Of a DNA stretch of 64,000 nucleotides, positions 41,494 to 50,210 are shown piece after piece; position 1 is the first letter of the stretch, and each line of letters starts with the position of its first letter. The notes beneath the pieces are model-generated. The model searched no databases. It had not been told where the DNA came from and saw nothing but the letters and a program-made list of their open reading frames with translations. This DNA is from Streptomyces luteolifulvus (GTDB lineage: Bacteria; Actinomycetota; Actinomycetes; Streptomycetales; Streptomycetaceae): contig NZ_VZRB01000010.1 of the NCBI RefSeq assembly GCF_008806595.1, positions 62,001-126,000 on the forward strand, read 5' to 3'. The translations under genes were made by a program, and so were the position numbers.

Positions 41494-42048
41494 CTAGCGA
41501 ATGACGACGACCTGTTCGCCGACCAGCGCGAACTTCCACATCGCGTAGCCGTCCGCCCGGGACTCCCGGATGCCGCCCGTGCGCACCTTCGGGTCGACCT
41601 GCTCCTTCGGCGGTCCCACGGCCGCGCTGAAACCGATGTGCACCCCGTCCCTGCTGGTGAAACGGACGACGTGCTCGATGGGGGTACCGTCCGTGCCGGT
41701 GACCGCCCCGGAACGGGACGTGACCCGGTGGACACCGGTGCGCGGGTCGACCGACCCGGGCACGACCCGGAACGTGCGCCGGACCTTGTTGCCCGCGCCG
41801 ACCAGCCACACCCGGTCGTCGTCCAGCGAGTAGACGACCCGCCGGCCGGTGCCGGACCCGGCGGGCAGGGCGGCGGGGTTCCTCTTGTCCCGGGGCATCT
41901 TCGAGGCGGCCGCTGCGGGGGAGTTGCGCTCGTGGCCCCCGCCCAGGCTGCCCGGGACGCTCGCCGAGGCCTGGTAGGCGAGGACGCCGACCGTCGCGAG
42001 GGCCGCCGCGGTGAGCCCGGCCACGAATCCGGCGCTGCCTGTTGACAC
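41494..42048 (-). CDS. Secreted YkuD-like protein lacking the catalytic Cys
   Basis: The 184-residue protein has an N-terminal hydrophobic anchor or signal (FVAGLTAAALATVGVLAYQA) and a domain from ~residue 68 (RRVVYSLDDDRVWLVGAGNK) that follows the L,D-transpeptidase pattern: GTPIEHVVRFT, GVHIGFSAAVGPP, then RTGGIRESRADG and VGEQVVVIR. In active YkuD enzymes the last motif reads S-H/R-G-C-x-R; here the Cys position is Gly and no Cys exists in the protein. It is probably a non-catalytic relative. It is the only minus-strand gene between coaA and the methyltransferase. Confidence 0.7.
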   Translation of the reverse strand: MSTGSAGFVAGLTAAALATVGVLAYQASASVPGSLGGGHERNSPAAAASKMPRDKRNPAALPAGSGTGRRVVYSLDDDRVWLVGAGNKVRRTFRVVPGSVDPRTGVHRVTSRSGAVTGTDGTPIEHVVRFTSRDGVHIGFSAAVGPPKEQVDPKVRTGGIRESRADGYAMWKFALVGEQVVVIR

Positions 42049-42206
42049 CGTCGCCCACCTCGGTCGTCTCGTACGTCACGCTTCGTGGCGACGGTAGCAG
42101 CAGGAGCCCGCCCGACCGGGGCGGCCGTCCCGCGCCGGGCCCGTGTCGGAATCCCGGCTGTCCCGAGCCGTCCGACACAGGCCCTGCGGAGCCGTAGGCT
42201 GTTTGC

Positions 42207-42863
42207 GTGCTCTTGCTCGCTCTGGATACCGCCACCCCCGCCGTCACCGTCGCCCTGCACGACGGCACGGCCGTCATCGCCTCGTCGAGCCAGGTGGACG
42301 CGCGCCGGCACGGAGAGCTGCTGCTGCCGGCCGTGGACCGTGTGTTCGCCGAGGCCGGGCTCACGCTCGACGCCGTCAGCGGCATCGTTGTCGGCATCGG
42401 CCCCGGCCCCTACACCGGACTGCGGGTCGGTCTGATGACCGCGGACACCTTCGGGCTCGCGCTCGGCGTCCCCGTGCACGGTGTGTGCACGCTCGACGGC
42501 CTCGCGTACGCCGCCGACATCGAGAAGGGCCCCTTCGTCGTGGCGACCGACGCCCGCCGCAAGGAGGTCTACTGGGCGCGGTACGCCGACTCCCGTACCC
42601 GGCTGACCGACCCCGCAGTCGACCGTCCCGCCGACATCGCCGGCCGGGTGGCGGGGCTGCCCGCCGTCGGCGCCGGCGCGCTGCTGTACCCGGACACCTT
42701 CCCGAACGTGCACGAGCCCGAGCGTGTGTCCGCCGCCGCCCTCGCCTCCCTGGCCGCCGAGAAACTGGCCGCGGGCGAGGCGCTCCCGGCTCCCAGACCG
42801 CTCTACCTGCGCCGTCCCGACGCCCAGGTCCCCAAGAACTACAAGGTGGTCACCCCCAAGTGA
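42207..42863 (+). CDS. tsaB: tRNA t6A biosynthesis protein TsaB
   Basis: The 218-residue ASKHA-fold protein starts at GTG with MLLLALDTATPAVTVALHDG, and has RRHGELLLPAVDRVFAEAGL and IGPGPYTGLRVGL. It binds TsaD and TsaE in the complex that transfers the threonylcarbamoyl group to tRNA. The stop overlaps the rimI start by 4 bp (GTGA). Confidence 0.95.
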   Translation: MLLLALDTATPAVTVALHDGTAVIASSSQVDARRHGELLLPAVDRVFAEAGLTLDAVSGIVVGIGPGPYTGLRVGLMTADTFGLALGVPVHGVCTLDGLAYAADIEKGPFVVATDARRKEVYWARYADSRTRLTDPAVDRPADIAGRVAGLPAVGAGALLYPDTFPNVHEPERVSAAALASLAAEKLAAGEALPAPRPLYLRRPDAQVPKNYKVVTPK

Positions 42864-43366
42864 CCGACACCATGACCTTTCGACTGCGCGAGATGCGCTG
42901 GTGGGACATCGACCCCGTGCTCGAGCTGGAGAAGGATCTCTTCCCCGAGGACGCCTGGTCGCGGGGGATGTTCTGGTCCGAGCTGGCCCATTCGCGGGGG
43001 CCCGGGACGACCCGGCGGTATCTCGTCGCCGAGCACGGCGACCGCATCGTCGGCTACGCCGGCCTCGCCGCCTCCGGGGACCTCGCCGACATCCAGACCA
43101 TCGCCGTGGCCCGCGACCAGTGGGGGACGGGGCTCGGCGGACAGCTGCTGACCGAACTGCTGCGGGCCGCGACCGCTTTCGACTGTGCCGAAGTGATGCT
43201 GGAGTGCCGGATCGACAACACCCGGGCGCAGAAGCTGTACGAGCGCTTCGGCTTCGAAGCCATCGGCTTCCGGCGCGGCTACTACCAGCCGGGCAACGTC
43301 GACGCCCTGGTGATGCGACTGACCGACCCAGCAACCTCCGTACAAGGAACCGAGATCAATGGCTGA
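42860..43366 (+). CDS. rimI: Ribosomal-protein-alanine N-acetyltransferase
   Basis: The 168-residue GNAT enzyme carries WDIDPVLELEKDLFPEDAWS, IQTIAVARDQWGTGLGGQLL (acetyl-CoA P-loop) and EVMLECRIDNTRAQKLYERF followed by GFEAIGFRRGYY. It acetylates N-terminal alanine, classically of S18. GTG 42860 gives 4-bp overlap with tsaB; ATG 42872 is an alternative. It overlaps tsaD by 8 bp. Confidence 0.93.
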   Translation: MTDTMTFRLREMRWWDIDPVLELEKDLFPEDAWSRGMFWSELAHSRGPGTTRRYLVAEHGDRIVGYAGLAASGDLADIQTIAVARDQWGTGLGGQLLTELLRAATAFDCAEVMLECRIDNTRAQKLYERFGFEAIGFRRGYYQPGNVDALVMRLTDPATSVQGTEING

Positions 43367-44444
43367 CGAACCGCTCGTCCTCGGCATCGAGACCTCCTGC
43401 GACGAGACCGGCGTCGGCATCGTCCGCGGCACCACCCTGCTGGCCGACGCCATCGCGTCCAGCGTCGACGAGCACGCCCGCTTCGGCGGGGTCGTGCCCG
43501 AGGTCGCCTCGCGGGCGCATCTGGAGGCGATGGTGCCGACCATCGGCCGTGCGCTGAAGGAGGCGGGGGTGAGCGCGCGGGACCTCGACGGCGTCGCGGT
43601 GACCGCCGGTCCCGGCCTGGCCGGTGCACTGCTGGTCGGCGTCTCGGCGGCGAAGGCGTACGCCTACGCGCTCGGCAAGCCCCTGTACGGCGTCAACCAC
43701 CTCGCCTCCCACATCTGCGTCGACCAGCTGGAGCACGGCGCGCTGCCGGAGCCGACGATGGCGCTGCTGGTGTCCGGCGGGCACTCCTCCCTGCTGCTGT
43801 CCTCGGACATCACCTCGGACGTCCGGCCCATGGGCGCGACGATCGACGACGCGGCCGGCGAGGCCTTCGACAAGATCGCGCGCGTGCTGAATCTGGGCTT
43901 CCCGGGCGGCCCGGTGATCGACCGGTACGCGAAGGAGGGCGATCCGTCGGCGATCGCGTTCCCGCGTGGTCTGACCGGCCCGCGCGACCCGGCGTACGAC
44001 TTCTCCTTCTCCGGTCTGAAGACGGCCGTGGCCCGCTGGATCGAGGCGAAGCGTGCGGCGGGTGAGGAGGTGCCGGTGCGCGATGTGGCGGCCTCGTTCC
44101 AGGAGGCGGTCGTGGATGTGCTGACGCGCAAGGCCGTACGGGCCTGCAAGGACGAGGGCGTCGACCATCTGATGATCGGCGGCGGTGTCGCGGCCAACTC
44201 CCGGCTGCGGGCGCTGGCCCAGGAGCGCTGCGAGGCGGCCGGCATCCGGCTGCGTGTGCCGCGGCCCAAGCTGTGCACCGACAACGGGGCGATGGTGGCG
44301 GCGCTCGGCGCGGAGATGGTGGCCCGGAACCGGCCCGCCTCCAGCTGGGACCTGTCGGCGGACTCCTCCCTGCCGGTGACGGACCCGCATGTCCCAGGGC
44401 ACGACCATGTCCACGAAGTCAGCAAGGAGAACCTCTACTCATGA
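43359..44444 (+). CDS. tsaD: tRNA N6-adenosine threonylcarbamoyltransferase
   Basis: The 361-residue catalytic subunit starts MADEPLVLGIETSCDETGVG. It has metal-binding histidines in VNHLASHICVD, LVSGGHSSLLL, DDAAGEAFDKIARVL and the nucleotide block GGGVAANSRLRALAQERC. It completes the tsaE-tsaB-rimI-tsaD unit. The C-terminal tail is rich in His/Val (PGHDHVHEVSKENLYS). The stop overlaps the next small gene (ATGA). Confidence 0.97.
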   Translation: MADEPLVLGIETSCDETGVGIVRGTTLLADAIASSVDEHARFGGVVPEVASRAHLEAMVPTIGRALKEAGVSARDLDGVAVTAGPGLAGALLVGVSAAKAYAYALGKPLYGVNHLASHICVDQLEHGALPEPTMALLVSGGHSSLLLSSDITSDVRPMGATIDDAAGEAFDKIARVLNLGFPGGPVIDRYAKEGDPSAIAFPRGLTGPRDPAYDFSFSGLKTAVARWIEAKRAAGEEVPVRDVAASFQEAVVDVLTRKAVRACKDEGVDHLMIGGGVAANSRLRALAQERCEAAGIRLRVPRPKLCTDNGAMVAALGAEMVARNRPASSWDLSADSSLPVTDPHVPGHDHVHEVSKENLYS

Positions 44445-44698
44445 CGGTCGCGTTGATGTGGGAGGCCCGGGCGGCGGAGGGGCGGAGCGAGGAACTCCTG
44501 GCCTGGGCCCGCCGGCAGGAGCTGACCGAGCGTCCCGTACGCCGCGAGAGCTTCCGTGCCCCGCAGGACCGGGTCCTGGTCATCACCTGGTGGGACGCGG
44601 CCCTCGACGCCGAACTCCCCGAACTGCCCGAGCCGGACGCGGAGCTGATGACCCGCTCGGTGCATCGGTGGCGGTTCGAGTCGCTCGGCGAGGGCTGA
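44441..44698 (+). CDS. Small hypothetical protein coupled to tsaD
   Basis: The 85-residue protein starts MTVALMWEARAAEGRSEELL and has RPVRRESFRAPQDRVLVITW and a C-terminal SVHRWRFESLGEG. The alternating strand pattern with a WEARAAEG opening recalls a small ferredoxin-like or dimeric barrel (ABM-type) domain, but no family can be assigned. It overlaps tsaD by 4 bp and is therefore probably translated with it. Confidence 0.75.
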   Translation: MTVALMWEARAAEGRSEELLAWARRQELTERPVRRESFRAPQDRVLVITWWDAALDAELPELPEPDAELMTRSVHRWRFESLGEG

Positions 44699-44870
44699 GG
44701 AGGGGCAGTTCGGGGGCATCTTGGCACCTTTGAGGCGTACATGAGTGCCCGCCTCCGGCAGGAACGGTCAGAACACCAGCAACTCGCCCTGGACGCCGGG
44801 CAGTTGCAATGGGGCCACGTAGTATCGCCGCCCCTTCGTCACGATGGCCCGTAGGGCTACGATCGCCGTC

Positions 44871-45914
44871 ATGGCAGCCCGGGAGCCCGTCGCGACGCTC
44901 GCCGAGATCGCGCGAGAGGCCGGCGTGTCCGCGCCGACCGTTTCGAAGGTCCTCAACGGCCGCGCCGATGTGGCCCCCGCGACCCGCACCCGTGTCGAGG
45001 AACTGCTGCGCGCCCACGGTTACCGGCGCCGGCGGGCGGAGGCGAGCCGTTCGCCGCTGATCGACCTCGTCTTCCACGAGTTGGAGAGCGCGTGGGCGAT
45101 GGAGGTCATCCGGGGGGTGGAGAACGTGGCGAGGCAGGCGGGCCTCGGCGTCGTGCTCTCCGAGAGCGCGGGCCGGCTGACCCCCGGCCGGACCTGGGCC
45201 GACCAGGTCGCCGCCCGCCGCCCGCACGGAGTGATCCTCGTGCTGTCCGGGCTCGACGCGTCCCAGCGTGCGCTGCTGAACAGCCGTTCCATCCCGTACG
45301 TGGTGATGGACCCGGCCGGCGACCCGGGCCCGGAGATGCCGTCGATCGGCGCCACCAACTTGCAGGGCGGGCTTGCCGCCACCCGGCATCTGGTCGAGCT
45401 GGGGCACACCCGGATCGGCGCGATCAGCGGACCGTCCCGCATGATGTGCAGCCGTGCCCGCATCGACGGCTACCGGGCCGCCCTGGAGACGGCCGGGCTG
45501 CCGGTCGACCCCGCGCTCGTCGCCGACGGCGATTTCCACCACGAGACCGGCTACCGGTGCGGGCTGGAGCTGCTGCGCAGGCCCTACCGGCCCACCGCCG
45601 TGTTCGCGGGCAACGACCTCCAGGCGCTCGGGCTGTACGAGGCCGCGCGCGAGCTGGGGCTGCGCATCCCGGAGGACCTGAGCGTGGTCGGGTTCGACGA
45701 TCTGCCGGTGGCGCGCTGGGTCGGGCCGCCGCTGACGACCGTACGGCAGCCGCTCACGGAGATGGCCGAGGCGGCCGCGAAGCTGGTGCTGGACCTCGGA
45801 CGCGAGGACGGCTCCGATGCGGAGGCGACGAGCGTGGAGGCGACGAGCGTGGAGCTGGCGACCAGCCTGGTGGTGCGCGGCAGCACGGGGGTGCCTCCCG
45901 TGGGCGGGGTCTGA
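44871..45914 (+). CDS. LacI/GalR-family transcriptional regulator
   Basis: The 347-residue regulator has a LacI helix-turn-helix at the N-terminus (ATLAEIAREAGVSAPTVSKV followed by LNGRADV), the hinge VEELLRAHGYR, and a sugar-binding periplasmic-type core (GVILVLSGLD, HTRIGAISG, AVFAGNDLQALG, DLSVVGFDDLPVARW). It probably represses a sugar-utilisation operon; the ligand is unknown. ATG 44871 fits a leaderless mRNA with TACGAT at 44858-44863; an in-frame ATG at 44844 would add nine residues. A 15-bp tandem duplication near the 3' end repeats EATSV. Confidence 0.88.
   Translation: MAAREPVATLAEIAREAGVSAPTVSKVLNGRADVAPATRTRVEELLRAHGYRRRRAEASRSPLIDLVFHELESAWAMEVIRGVENVARQAGLGVVLSESAGRLTPGRTWADQVAARRPHGVILVLSGLDASQRALLNSRSIPYVVMDPAGDPGPEMPSIGATNLQGGLAATRHLVELGHTRIGAISGPSRMMCSRARIDGYRAALETAGLPVDPALVADGDFHHETGYRCGLELLRRPYRPTAVFAGNDLQALGLYEAARELGLRIPEDLSVVGFDDLPVARWVGPPLTTVRQPLTEMAEAAAKLVLDLGREDGSDAEATSVEATSVELATSLVVRGSTGVPPVGGV
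45822..45851 (+). repeat. 15-bp in-frame tandem duplication in the LacI-family gene
   Basis: GAGGCGACGAGCGTG occurs twice back-to-back (45822-45836 and 45837-45851), adding five residues (EATSV) in the C-terminal linker. A recent slippage event is likely. Confidence 0.8.
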
Positions 45915-46008
45915 GCGGGACCTGAGAAGCGTGAGATTCCCCGAAGAAAACAGACCCGGACCCCAACCACTAACAATCTCCTAATAATTCGGACCTACGT
46001 TCACCCCC

Positions 46009-47064
46009 GTGACCGGACACTCGGAGATCGGCGACGACAGCAGACGGACGGGCCGGCGGACGGGGCTGAGGAAGGCCGTCGGCCTCACGCTGGCCGGCGC
46101 CCTGGTCCTGGGCATCGCCACGGCGGGGTGGGCCTACTGGCATCTGAACAGCAACATCAAGAGCGTCGACATCAACAGCGCCCTCGGCGACGACCGGCCG
46201 GCGAAGGCGGTGACCACCTCGACGCCCTCCGGCACGGCCTCCCCCTCCGCGCTGCCCACCGAGGCCCTGAACATCCTGGTCCTGGGCTCCGACTCGCGCA
46301 GCGGCAAGGAGAACCAGGAACTCGGCGGCGGAAGCAGCACCGGCGCCCGTTCCGACACGGCGATGGTCGTCCACATCGACGCAGGCCGTGCCTCCGCCAC
46401 CGTCGTCAGCATCCCGCGCGACACGCTCGTCACCCGCCCGTCCTGCCCGCTGCCCTCAGGGGGGACCTCGGCGGTGGCGTACGACGCGATGTTCAACAGC
46501 GCCTACTCGCTGGGCGGTCCGGTGTGTGCCGTCAAGACGGTCGAGTCGATCACCGACGTCCGTATGGACCACTACATCGAGATCGACTTCTCCGGTTTCG
46601 CGCAGCTGGTGAACGCGCTCGGCGGGGTCACCGTCACCACGGACGAGGACATCGACGACGACGACAGCCACCTGACACTCGCGGCCGGCACCCACACCCT
46701 CAACGGCACCCAGGCCCTGGCCCTGGCCCGCACCCGGCACGGCATAGGCGACGGCAGCGACCTGGGCCGAATAGGGCTCCAGCAGAAGCTCGTGAAGGCC
46801 CTGCTGGAACAGATCGCCTCGACGAACCTCCTCGCCGACCCGGCCGAGCTGTACGCCGTCGCCGACGCGGTGACCGGCAGCCTGACCACGGACACCGGCC
46901 TCGACTCGCTCAACGAGCTGATGCGCCTCGGCCAGAGCCTGAAGGGCCTGTCGGCGGACGAGGTGACGACGGTGACCATGCCGGTCGTGACGGCGGCCTC
47001 GGACAGCAACCGTGTGGTGGCGGACGAGCCGGAGGCCGGCGAACTCTGGGATTCACTGCGCTGA
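46009..47064 (+). CDS. LytR-CpsA-Psr (LCP) family glycopolymer transferase
   Basis: The 351-residue protein has a cytoplasmic head, one membrane span (~23-45, VGLTLAGALVLGIATAGWAYW), a Ser/Thr-rich spacer and an LCP domain. LNILVLGSDSRSGKEN and ARSDTAMVVHID start the domain, then SIPRDTLV, HYIEIDFSGFAQLVNALGGV and LARTRHGIGDGSDLGRIGLQ. LCP proteins attach teichoic acid-like or other glycans to peptidoglycan. GTG 46009, only 7 bp after TACGTT, suggests a leaderless mRNA. It lies between the LacI gene and the ECF42 pair. Confidence 0.9.
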   Translation: MTGHSEIGDDSRRTGRRTGLRKAVGLTLAGALVLGIATAGWAYWHLNSNIKSVDINSALGDDRPAKAVTTSTPSGTASPSALPTEALNILVLGSDSRSGKENQELGGGSSTGARSDTAMVVHIDAGRASATVVSIPRDTLVTRPSCPLPSGGTSAVAYDAMFNSAYSLGGPVCAVKTVESITDVRMDHYIEIDFSGFAQLVNALGGVTVTTDEDIDDDDSHLTLAAGTHTLNGTQALALARTRHGIGDGSDLGRIGLQQKLVKALLEQIASTNLLADPAELYAVADAVTGSLTTDTGLDSLNELMRLGQSLKGLSADEVTTVTMPVVTAASDSNRVVADEPEAGELWDSLR

Positions 47065-47113
47065 CCTGCGGAAACAGGACCGCGGAAGAAACTTCGGAGA
47101 ATGTCGGCTCCTG

Positions 47114-47140
47114 TGTCGATCCGGGTGTCTCCCGATCGAC
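47114..47140 (+). promoter_or_regulatory. Candidate ECF42-dependent promoter of the DGPF gene
   Basis: TGTCGA (47114-47119) followed ~13-16 bp later by CGATC/TCGAC (47133-47140) fits the promoter signature reported for ECF42 sigma factors (TGTCGA in -35, CGA/TC in -10; from memory). It lies ~55 bp before the DGPF gene, so the pair is likely autoregulated. Confidence 0.5.
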
Positions 47141-47193
47141 GCAGGGGTGAGAGGCCGGAAAGGTCCCGGCCCTTACCGACACGAGGAGTCACC

Positions 47194-47550
47194 ATGCCGC
47201 GCTACCTCTCCCTGGTCCGTATCGACGAGGCGAACGCTCCCGCCGAGGGCCCCAGCCCCGAGCTGATGCAGCGGATGGGCGAGCTGATCGAGGAGATGAC
47301 GAAGGCCGGGGTCCTGCTCGACACCGCCGGTCTGACCCCGTCCGCCCAGGGCAGCCGGGTGCACTACACGGGCGGCGAACTCTCCGTCACCGACGGACCC
47401 TTCACCGAGTCCAAGGAGGTCATCGGGGGCTACGCCCTCATGCAGGCCAAGGATCAAGCCGAGGCGATCGAGTGGACCAAGCGGTTCCTGAAGATCCACG
47501 AGGCGCACTGGACGGTGACCTGCGAGGTGCGGGAGATCGTGGAGGGCTGA
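47194..47550 (+). CDS. DGPF/YCII-domain protein
   Basis: The 118-residue protein starts MPRYLSLVRIDEANAPAEGP and carries VTDGPFTESKEVIGGYALMQ, the DGPF motif of the YCII-related family. These are small dimeric proteins, often paired with ECF41/ECF42 sigma factors; their chemistry is unknown. The GAGGAG ribosome site fixes ATG 47194. The sigma gene begins 44 bp after its stop. Confidence 0.9.
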   Translation: MPRYLSLVRIDEANAPAEGPSPELMQRMGELIEEMTKAGVLLDTAGLTPSAQGSRVHYTGGELSVTDGPFTESKEVIGGYALMQAKDQAEAIEWTKRFLKIHEAHWTVTCEVREIVEG

Positions 47551-47594
47551 ACCCTCCTTTGCTTCGGGCCGCCCCGGGTGTTGCATGGAGGGTT

Positions 47595-48884
47595 GTGAGC
47601 TCACAGCCCTCCGCAGTCCCGCCCTCCGCCGACCCGCGCGGCACCGTACGCGGCACCGTCGAGACCGTCTTCCGCATGGAGTCCCCGCGGATCATCGCCG
47701 GCGTCGCCCGTATCGTGCGGGACGTCGGCATCGCCGAGGAACTGGCGCAGGACGCGCTGGTGGCCGCCCTGGAGCAGTGGCCGCGGGACGGGGTGCCGGA
47801 CAACCCGGGCGCCTGGCTCATGGCCGCCGCCCGGCACCGCGCCGTCGATCTGATCCGGCGCCGGGAGAACTACGCCCGCAAGCTCCAGGAGATCGGGCGG
47901 GACCTGTCGGTCACCGCACCCCCGAAGGAGCCCGCCGACCCCGAGGACATCGACGACGACCTGCTCCGGCTCGTCTTCACCGCCTGCCACCCGGTCCTGT
48001 CCGCCGAGGCGCGCATCGCCCTGACGCTGCGTCTGCTCGGCGGTCTGACCACCGCCGAGATCGCCCGTGCGTTCCTGGTGCCGGAGCCGACGGTCGCCCA
48101 GCGCATCGTGCGCGCGAAGCGGACCCTGGCGGCGAAGAACGTCGCCTTCGAGGTGCCGTACGGGCCCGACCGCGAGGCCCGCCTCGGCTCCGTCCTCGAC
48201 GTCATCTACCTGATCTTCAACGAGGGATACGCCGCCACGGCCGGCGACGACTGGCTGCGCCCCTCCCTGTGCGAGGACGCCCTGCGCCTGGCCCGGGTGC
48301 TGGCCGGTCTGATGCCCAAGGAACCGGAGGTCCACGGCCTGGCCTCCCTCATGGAGTTCCAGGCGTCCCGCGCCGCCTCCCGCACCGGCCCGCACGGGGA
48401 GCCCGTCCTGCTCCGCGACCAGAACCGCCGCCGCTGGAACCGCATGCTGATCGCCCGCGGCATCACCGCCCTGGACCGCGCCACCGCGACCGCCACCGGC
48501 GCCCCCGGCCCGTACGCCCTCCAGGCCGCGATCGCCGCCTGTCACGCGCTCGCACACTCCTACGAGGAGACCGACTGGCAGAAGATCGCCACCCTGTACG
48601 GCCTGCTCGCCGCCCGCGCCCCGTCCCCCGTAGTCCAACTCAACCGCGCGGTCGCGGTGTCGATGGCCGAGGGCCCCGGCCCGGCCCTGGACATCGTCGA
48701 CACCCTCACCGCCGAACCGGCCCTGCGGGACTACCACTTGCTGCCGAGCGTGCGCGGCGATCTGCTGGCCCGGCTCGGGCGTACGACGGAGGCACGGGCC
48801 GAGTTCGAACGGGCGGCGGGGCTGACGCGGAACGAACGGGAACGGGAGCTGCTGGCAGCCAGGACGCGGGAGTGCGGTTCCTGA
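47595..48884 (+). CDS. ECF42-group RNA polymerase sigma factor
   Basis: The 429-residue protein is far larger than ordinary ECF sigmas. Region 2 (~15-75: ESPRIIAGVARIVRDVGIAE, then PGAWLMAAARHRAVDLIRRR) and region 4 (~125-175: LTLRLLGGLTTAEIARAFLV with VPEPTVAQRIVRAKRTLA) are followed by a ~230-residue C-terminal TPR-like extension (RLGRTTEARAEFERAAGLTR near the end). Size, extension and the neighbouring DGPF gene define ECF42. No anti-sigma gene is present; the extension is thought to control activity in this group. GTG 47595 follows a GGAGGG ribosome site. Confidence 0.9.
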   Translation: MSSQPSAVPPSADPRGTVRGTVETVFRMESPRIIAGVARIVRDVGIAEELAQDALVAALEQWPRDGVPDNPGAWLMAAARHRAVDLIRRRENYARKLQEIGRDLSVTAPPKEPADPEDIDDDLLRLVFTACHPVLSAEARIALTLRLLGGLTTAEIARAFLVPEPTVAQRIVRAKRTLAAKNVAFEVPYGPDREARLGSVLDVIYLIFNEGYAATAGDDWLRPSLCEDALRLARVLAGLMPKEPEVHGLASLMEFQASRAASRTGPHGEPVLLRDQNRRRWNRMLIARGITALDRATATATGAPGPYALQAAIAACHALAHSYEETDWQKIATLYGLLAARAPSPVVQLNRAVAVSMAEGPGPALDIVDTLTAEPALRDYHLLPSVRGDLLARLGRTTEARAEFERAAGLTRNERERELLAARTRECGS

Positions 48885-48886
48885 GC

Positions 48887-48901
48887 GCCTGTGACACAGG
48901 C
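48887..48901. terminator. Palindrome between convergent genes
   Basis: GCCTGTG-A-CACAGGC is a perfect inverted repeat three bases after the sigma stop and at the stop of the convergent methyltransferase gene. It may act as a short bidirectional terminator. Confidence 0.45.
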
Positions 48902-48902
48902 T

Positions 48903-50108
48903 CTAACGGGAGTGCGGCTCCTGGGGTGAGGCGACCGTCGGCTGTGCGGGGGCTCCCACAAGCATGGCCGGTGCCCCCGCCATCCGGGTCAGGAACACGG
49001 TCGCCGAGTGCGGCCCGTGCGGCTTGGGAAGCACCTTGCGGCGCAGTTCCTCCGGCTCCACCGCCGAACCACGCTTCTTCACGGTCAGGATCCCGACCTC
49101 ACGCTCCCGCAGCAGGGCCTTCAGCTTCTTCACGTTGAAGGGGAGCCGGTCGGTGATCTCGTACGCCGAGGCGTACGGCGTCGGTCGCAGTTCGTCCGCC
49201 GTGATGTACGCGATGGTCTCGTCGATCAGCCCGCCGTCGAGTTCCCCGGCCACCTCCGCGACCAGATGGGCCCGGATGACGGCGCCGTCGGGCTCGTACA
49301 CATAGCGCCCCACGGGCCGGACCCGGGGATGCGGCAGGCCCCTGCCGAGCAGGGTGCGCGGCCCCGGCAGCAGGGTGGCGCGTACCGCGCCGGGCGCGGT
49401 GCCGAACCACAGCACCGCCTCCTTCACGTCCCCGCCGTCGGAGATCCACTCGGCCTCGGCCTCGGCGGGCACGGCCTCGTGCGGGATGCCGGGGGCGATC
49501 TTCAGTGCGGCGTGGGGCGCCCCGCGGGCCGCTTCCACGGCCCAGGACAATGGCGGCGAGTACGCCTCCGGGTCGAAGATCCGCCCACGCCCGCCGCGCC
49601 TCGCGGGATCGACGAACACGGCGTCGCAGCCGGCCGTCTCCACCTCCGTGACGTCCGCCTCCCGCACCTCGATCAGACCGGCGAGGCCCAGCGCCTGGGC
49701 GTTGGCGCGTGCCGTCGCCGCCGTCAGCGGGTCCCGGTCCACCGCGAGGACCCGGATCCCGGCCCGGGCGAGCGCGATCGCGTCCCCGCCGATCCCGCAG
49801 CACAGGTCCGCGACGGAGGTCACGCCCAGCGCCTTGAGCCGTCCGGCCCGGTACGCCGCCACACTCGCCCGGGTCGACTGCTCCACCCCGTTCGGGGTGA
49901 AGTACATCCGCCCCGCGTCCTCGGCCCCGAACTTCGCCGCCGCCCGCTGCCGCAGTCGCGCCTGTCCGAGCGCGGCGGACACCAGCTCGGCCGGGTGCTC
50001 GCGCCGCAGCCGGGTGGCGACCGTGAGTTCGTGTGCGGGGTCGGTATCGCGCACCTCGTCGAGGAGGGCGCGGCCTTCGGGGGTGAGGAGGGCGTCGAGG
50101 TCGTTCAC
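48903..50108 (-). CDS. SAM-dependent methyltransferase with THUMP-like C-terminal domain
   Basis: The 401-residue protein has a Rossmann methyltransferase domain (~80-220). VADLCCGIGGDAIALARAGI is the SAM loop, and CDAVFVDPARRGGRGRIFDP is the motif-IV region. A C-terminal domain follows (RPTPYASAYEITDRLPFNVK, VGILTVKKRGSAV) that matches the THUMP-like module common in actinobacterial proteins of this kind. The substrate is probably RNA but unproven. GTG 50108 is the only good start. It is convergent with the ECF42 gene. Confidence 0.85.
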   Translation of the reverse strand: MNDLDALLTPEGRALLDEVRDTDPAHELTVATRLRREHPAELVSAALGQARLRQRAAAKFGAEDAGRMYFTPNGVEQSTRASVAAYRAGRLKALGVTSVADLCCGIGGDAIALARAGIRVLAVDRDPLTAATARANAQALGLAGLIEVREADVTEVETAGCDAVFVDPARRGGRGRIFDPEAYSPPLSWAVEAARGAPHAALKIAPGIPHEAVPAEAEAEWISDGGDVKEAVLWFGTAPGAVRATLLPGPRTLLGRGLPHPRVRPVGRYVYEPDGAVIRAHLVAEVAGELDGGLIDETIAYITADELRPTPYASAYEITDRLPFNVKKLKALLREREVGILTVKKRGSAVEPEELRRKVLPKPHGPHSATVFLTRMAGAPAMLVGAPAQPTVASPQEPHSR

Positions 50109-50210
50109 CGGCTCATTGTGGGCCAGTCGGTGGAAGGTGCGCCTCCGGCGGCGGGCCGGGCCGGGGTGTCGGCCGGGGGCGGGGGCGGTGTCCTGCCAGG
50201 ATCCGGCCCC

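Noticed and set aside
44768..44843. Possible minus-strand protein end (GRRYYVAPLQLPGVQGELLVF) near the LacI gene
   Set aside because: The reading looks protein-like for ~22 residues but would have to start inside the LacI gene on the opposite strand; it might be a remnant, but evidence is too thin.
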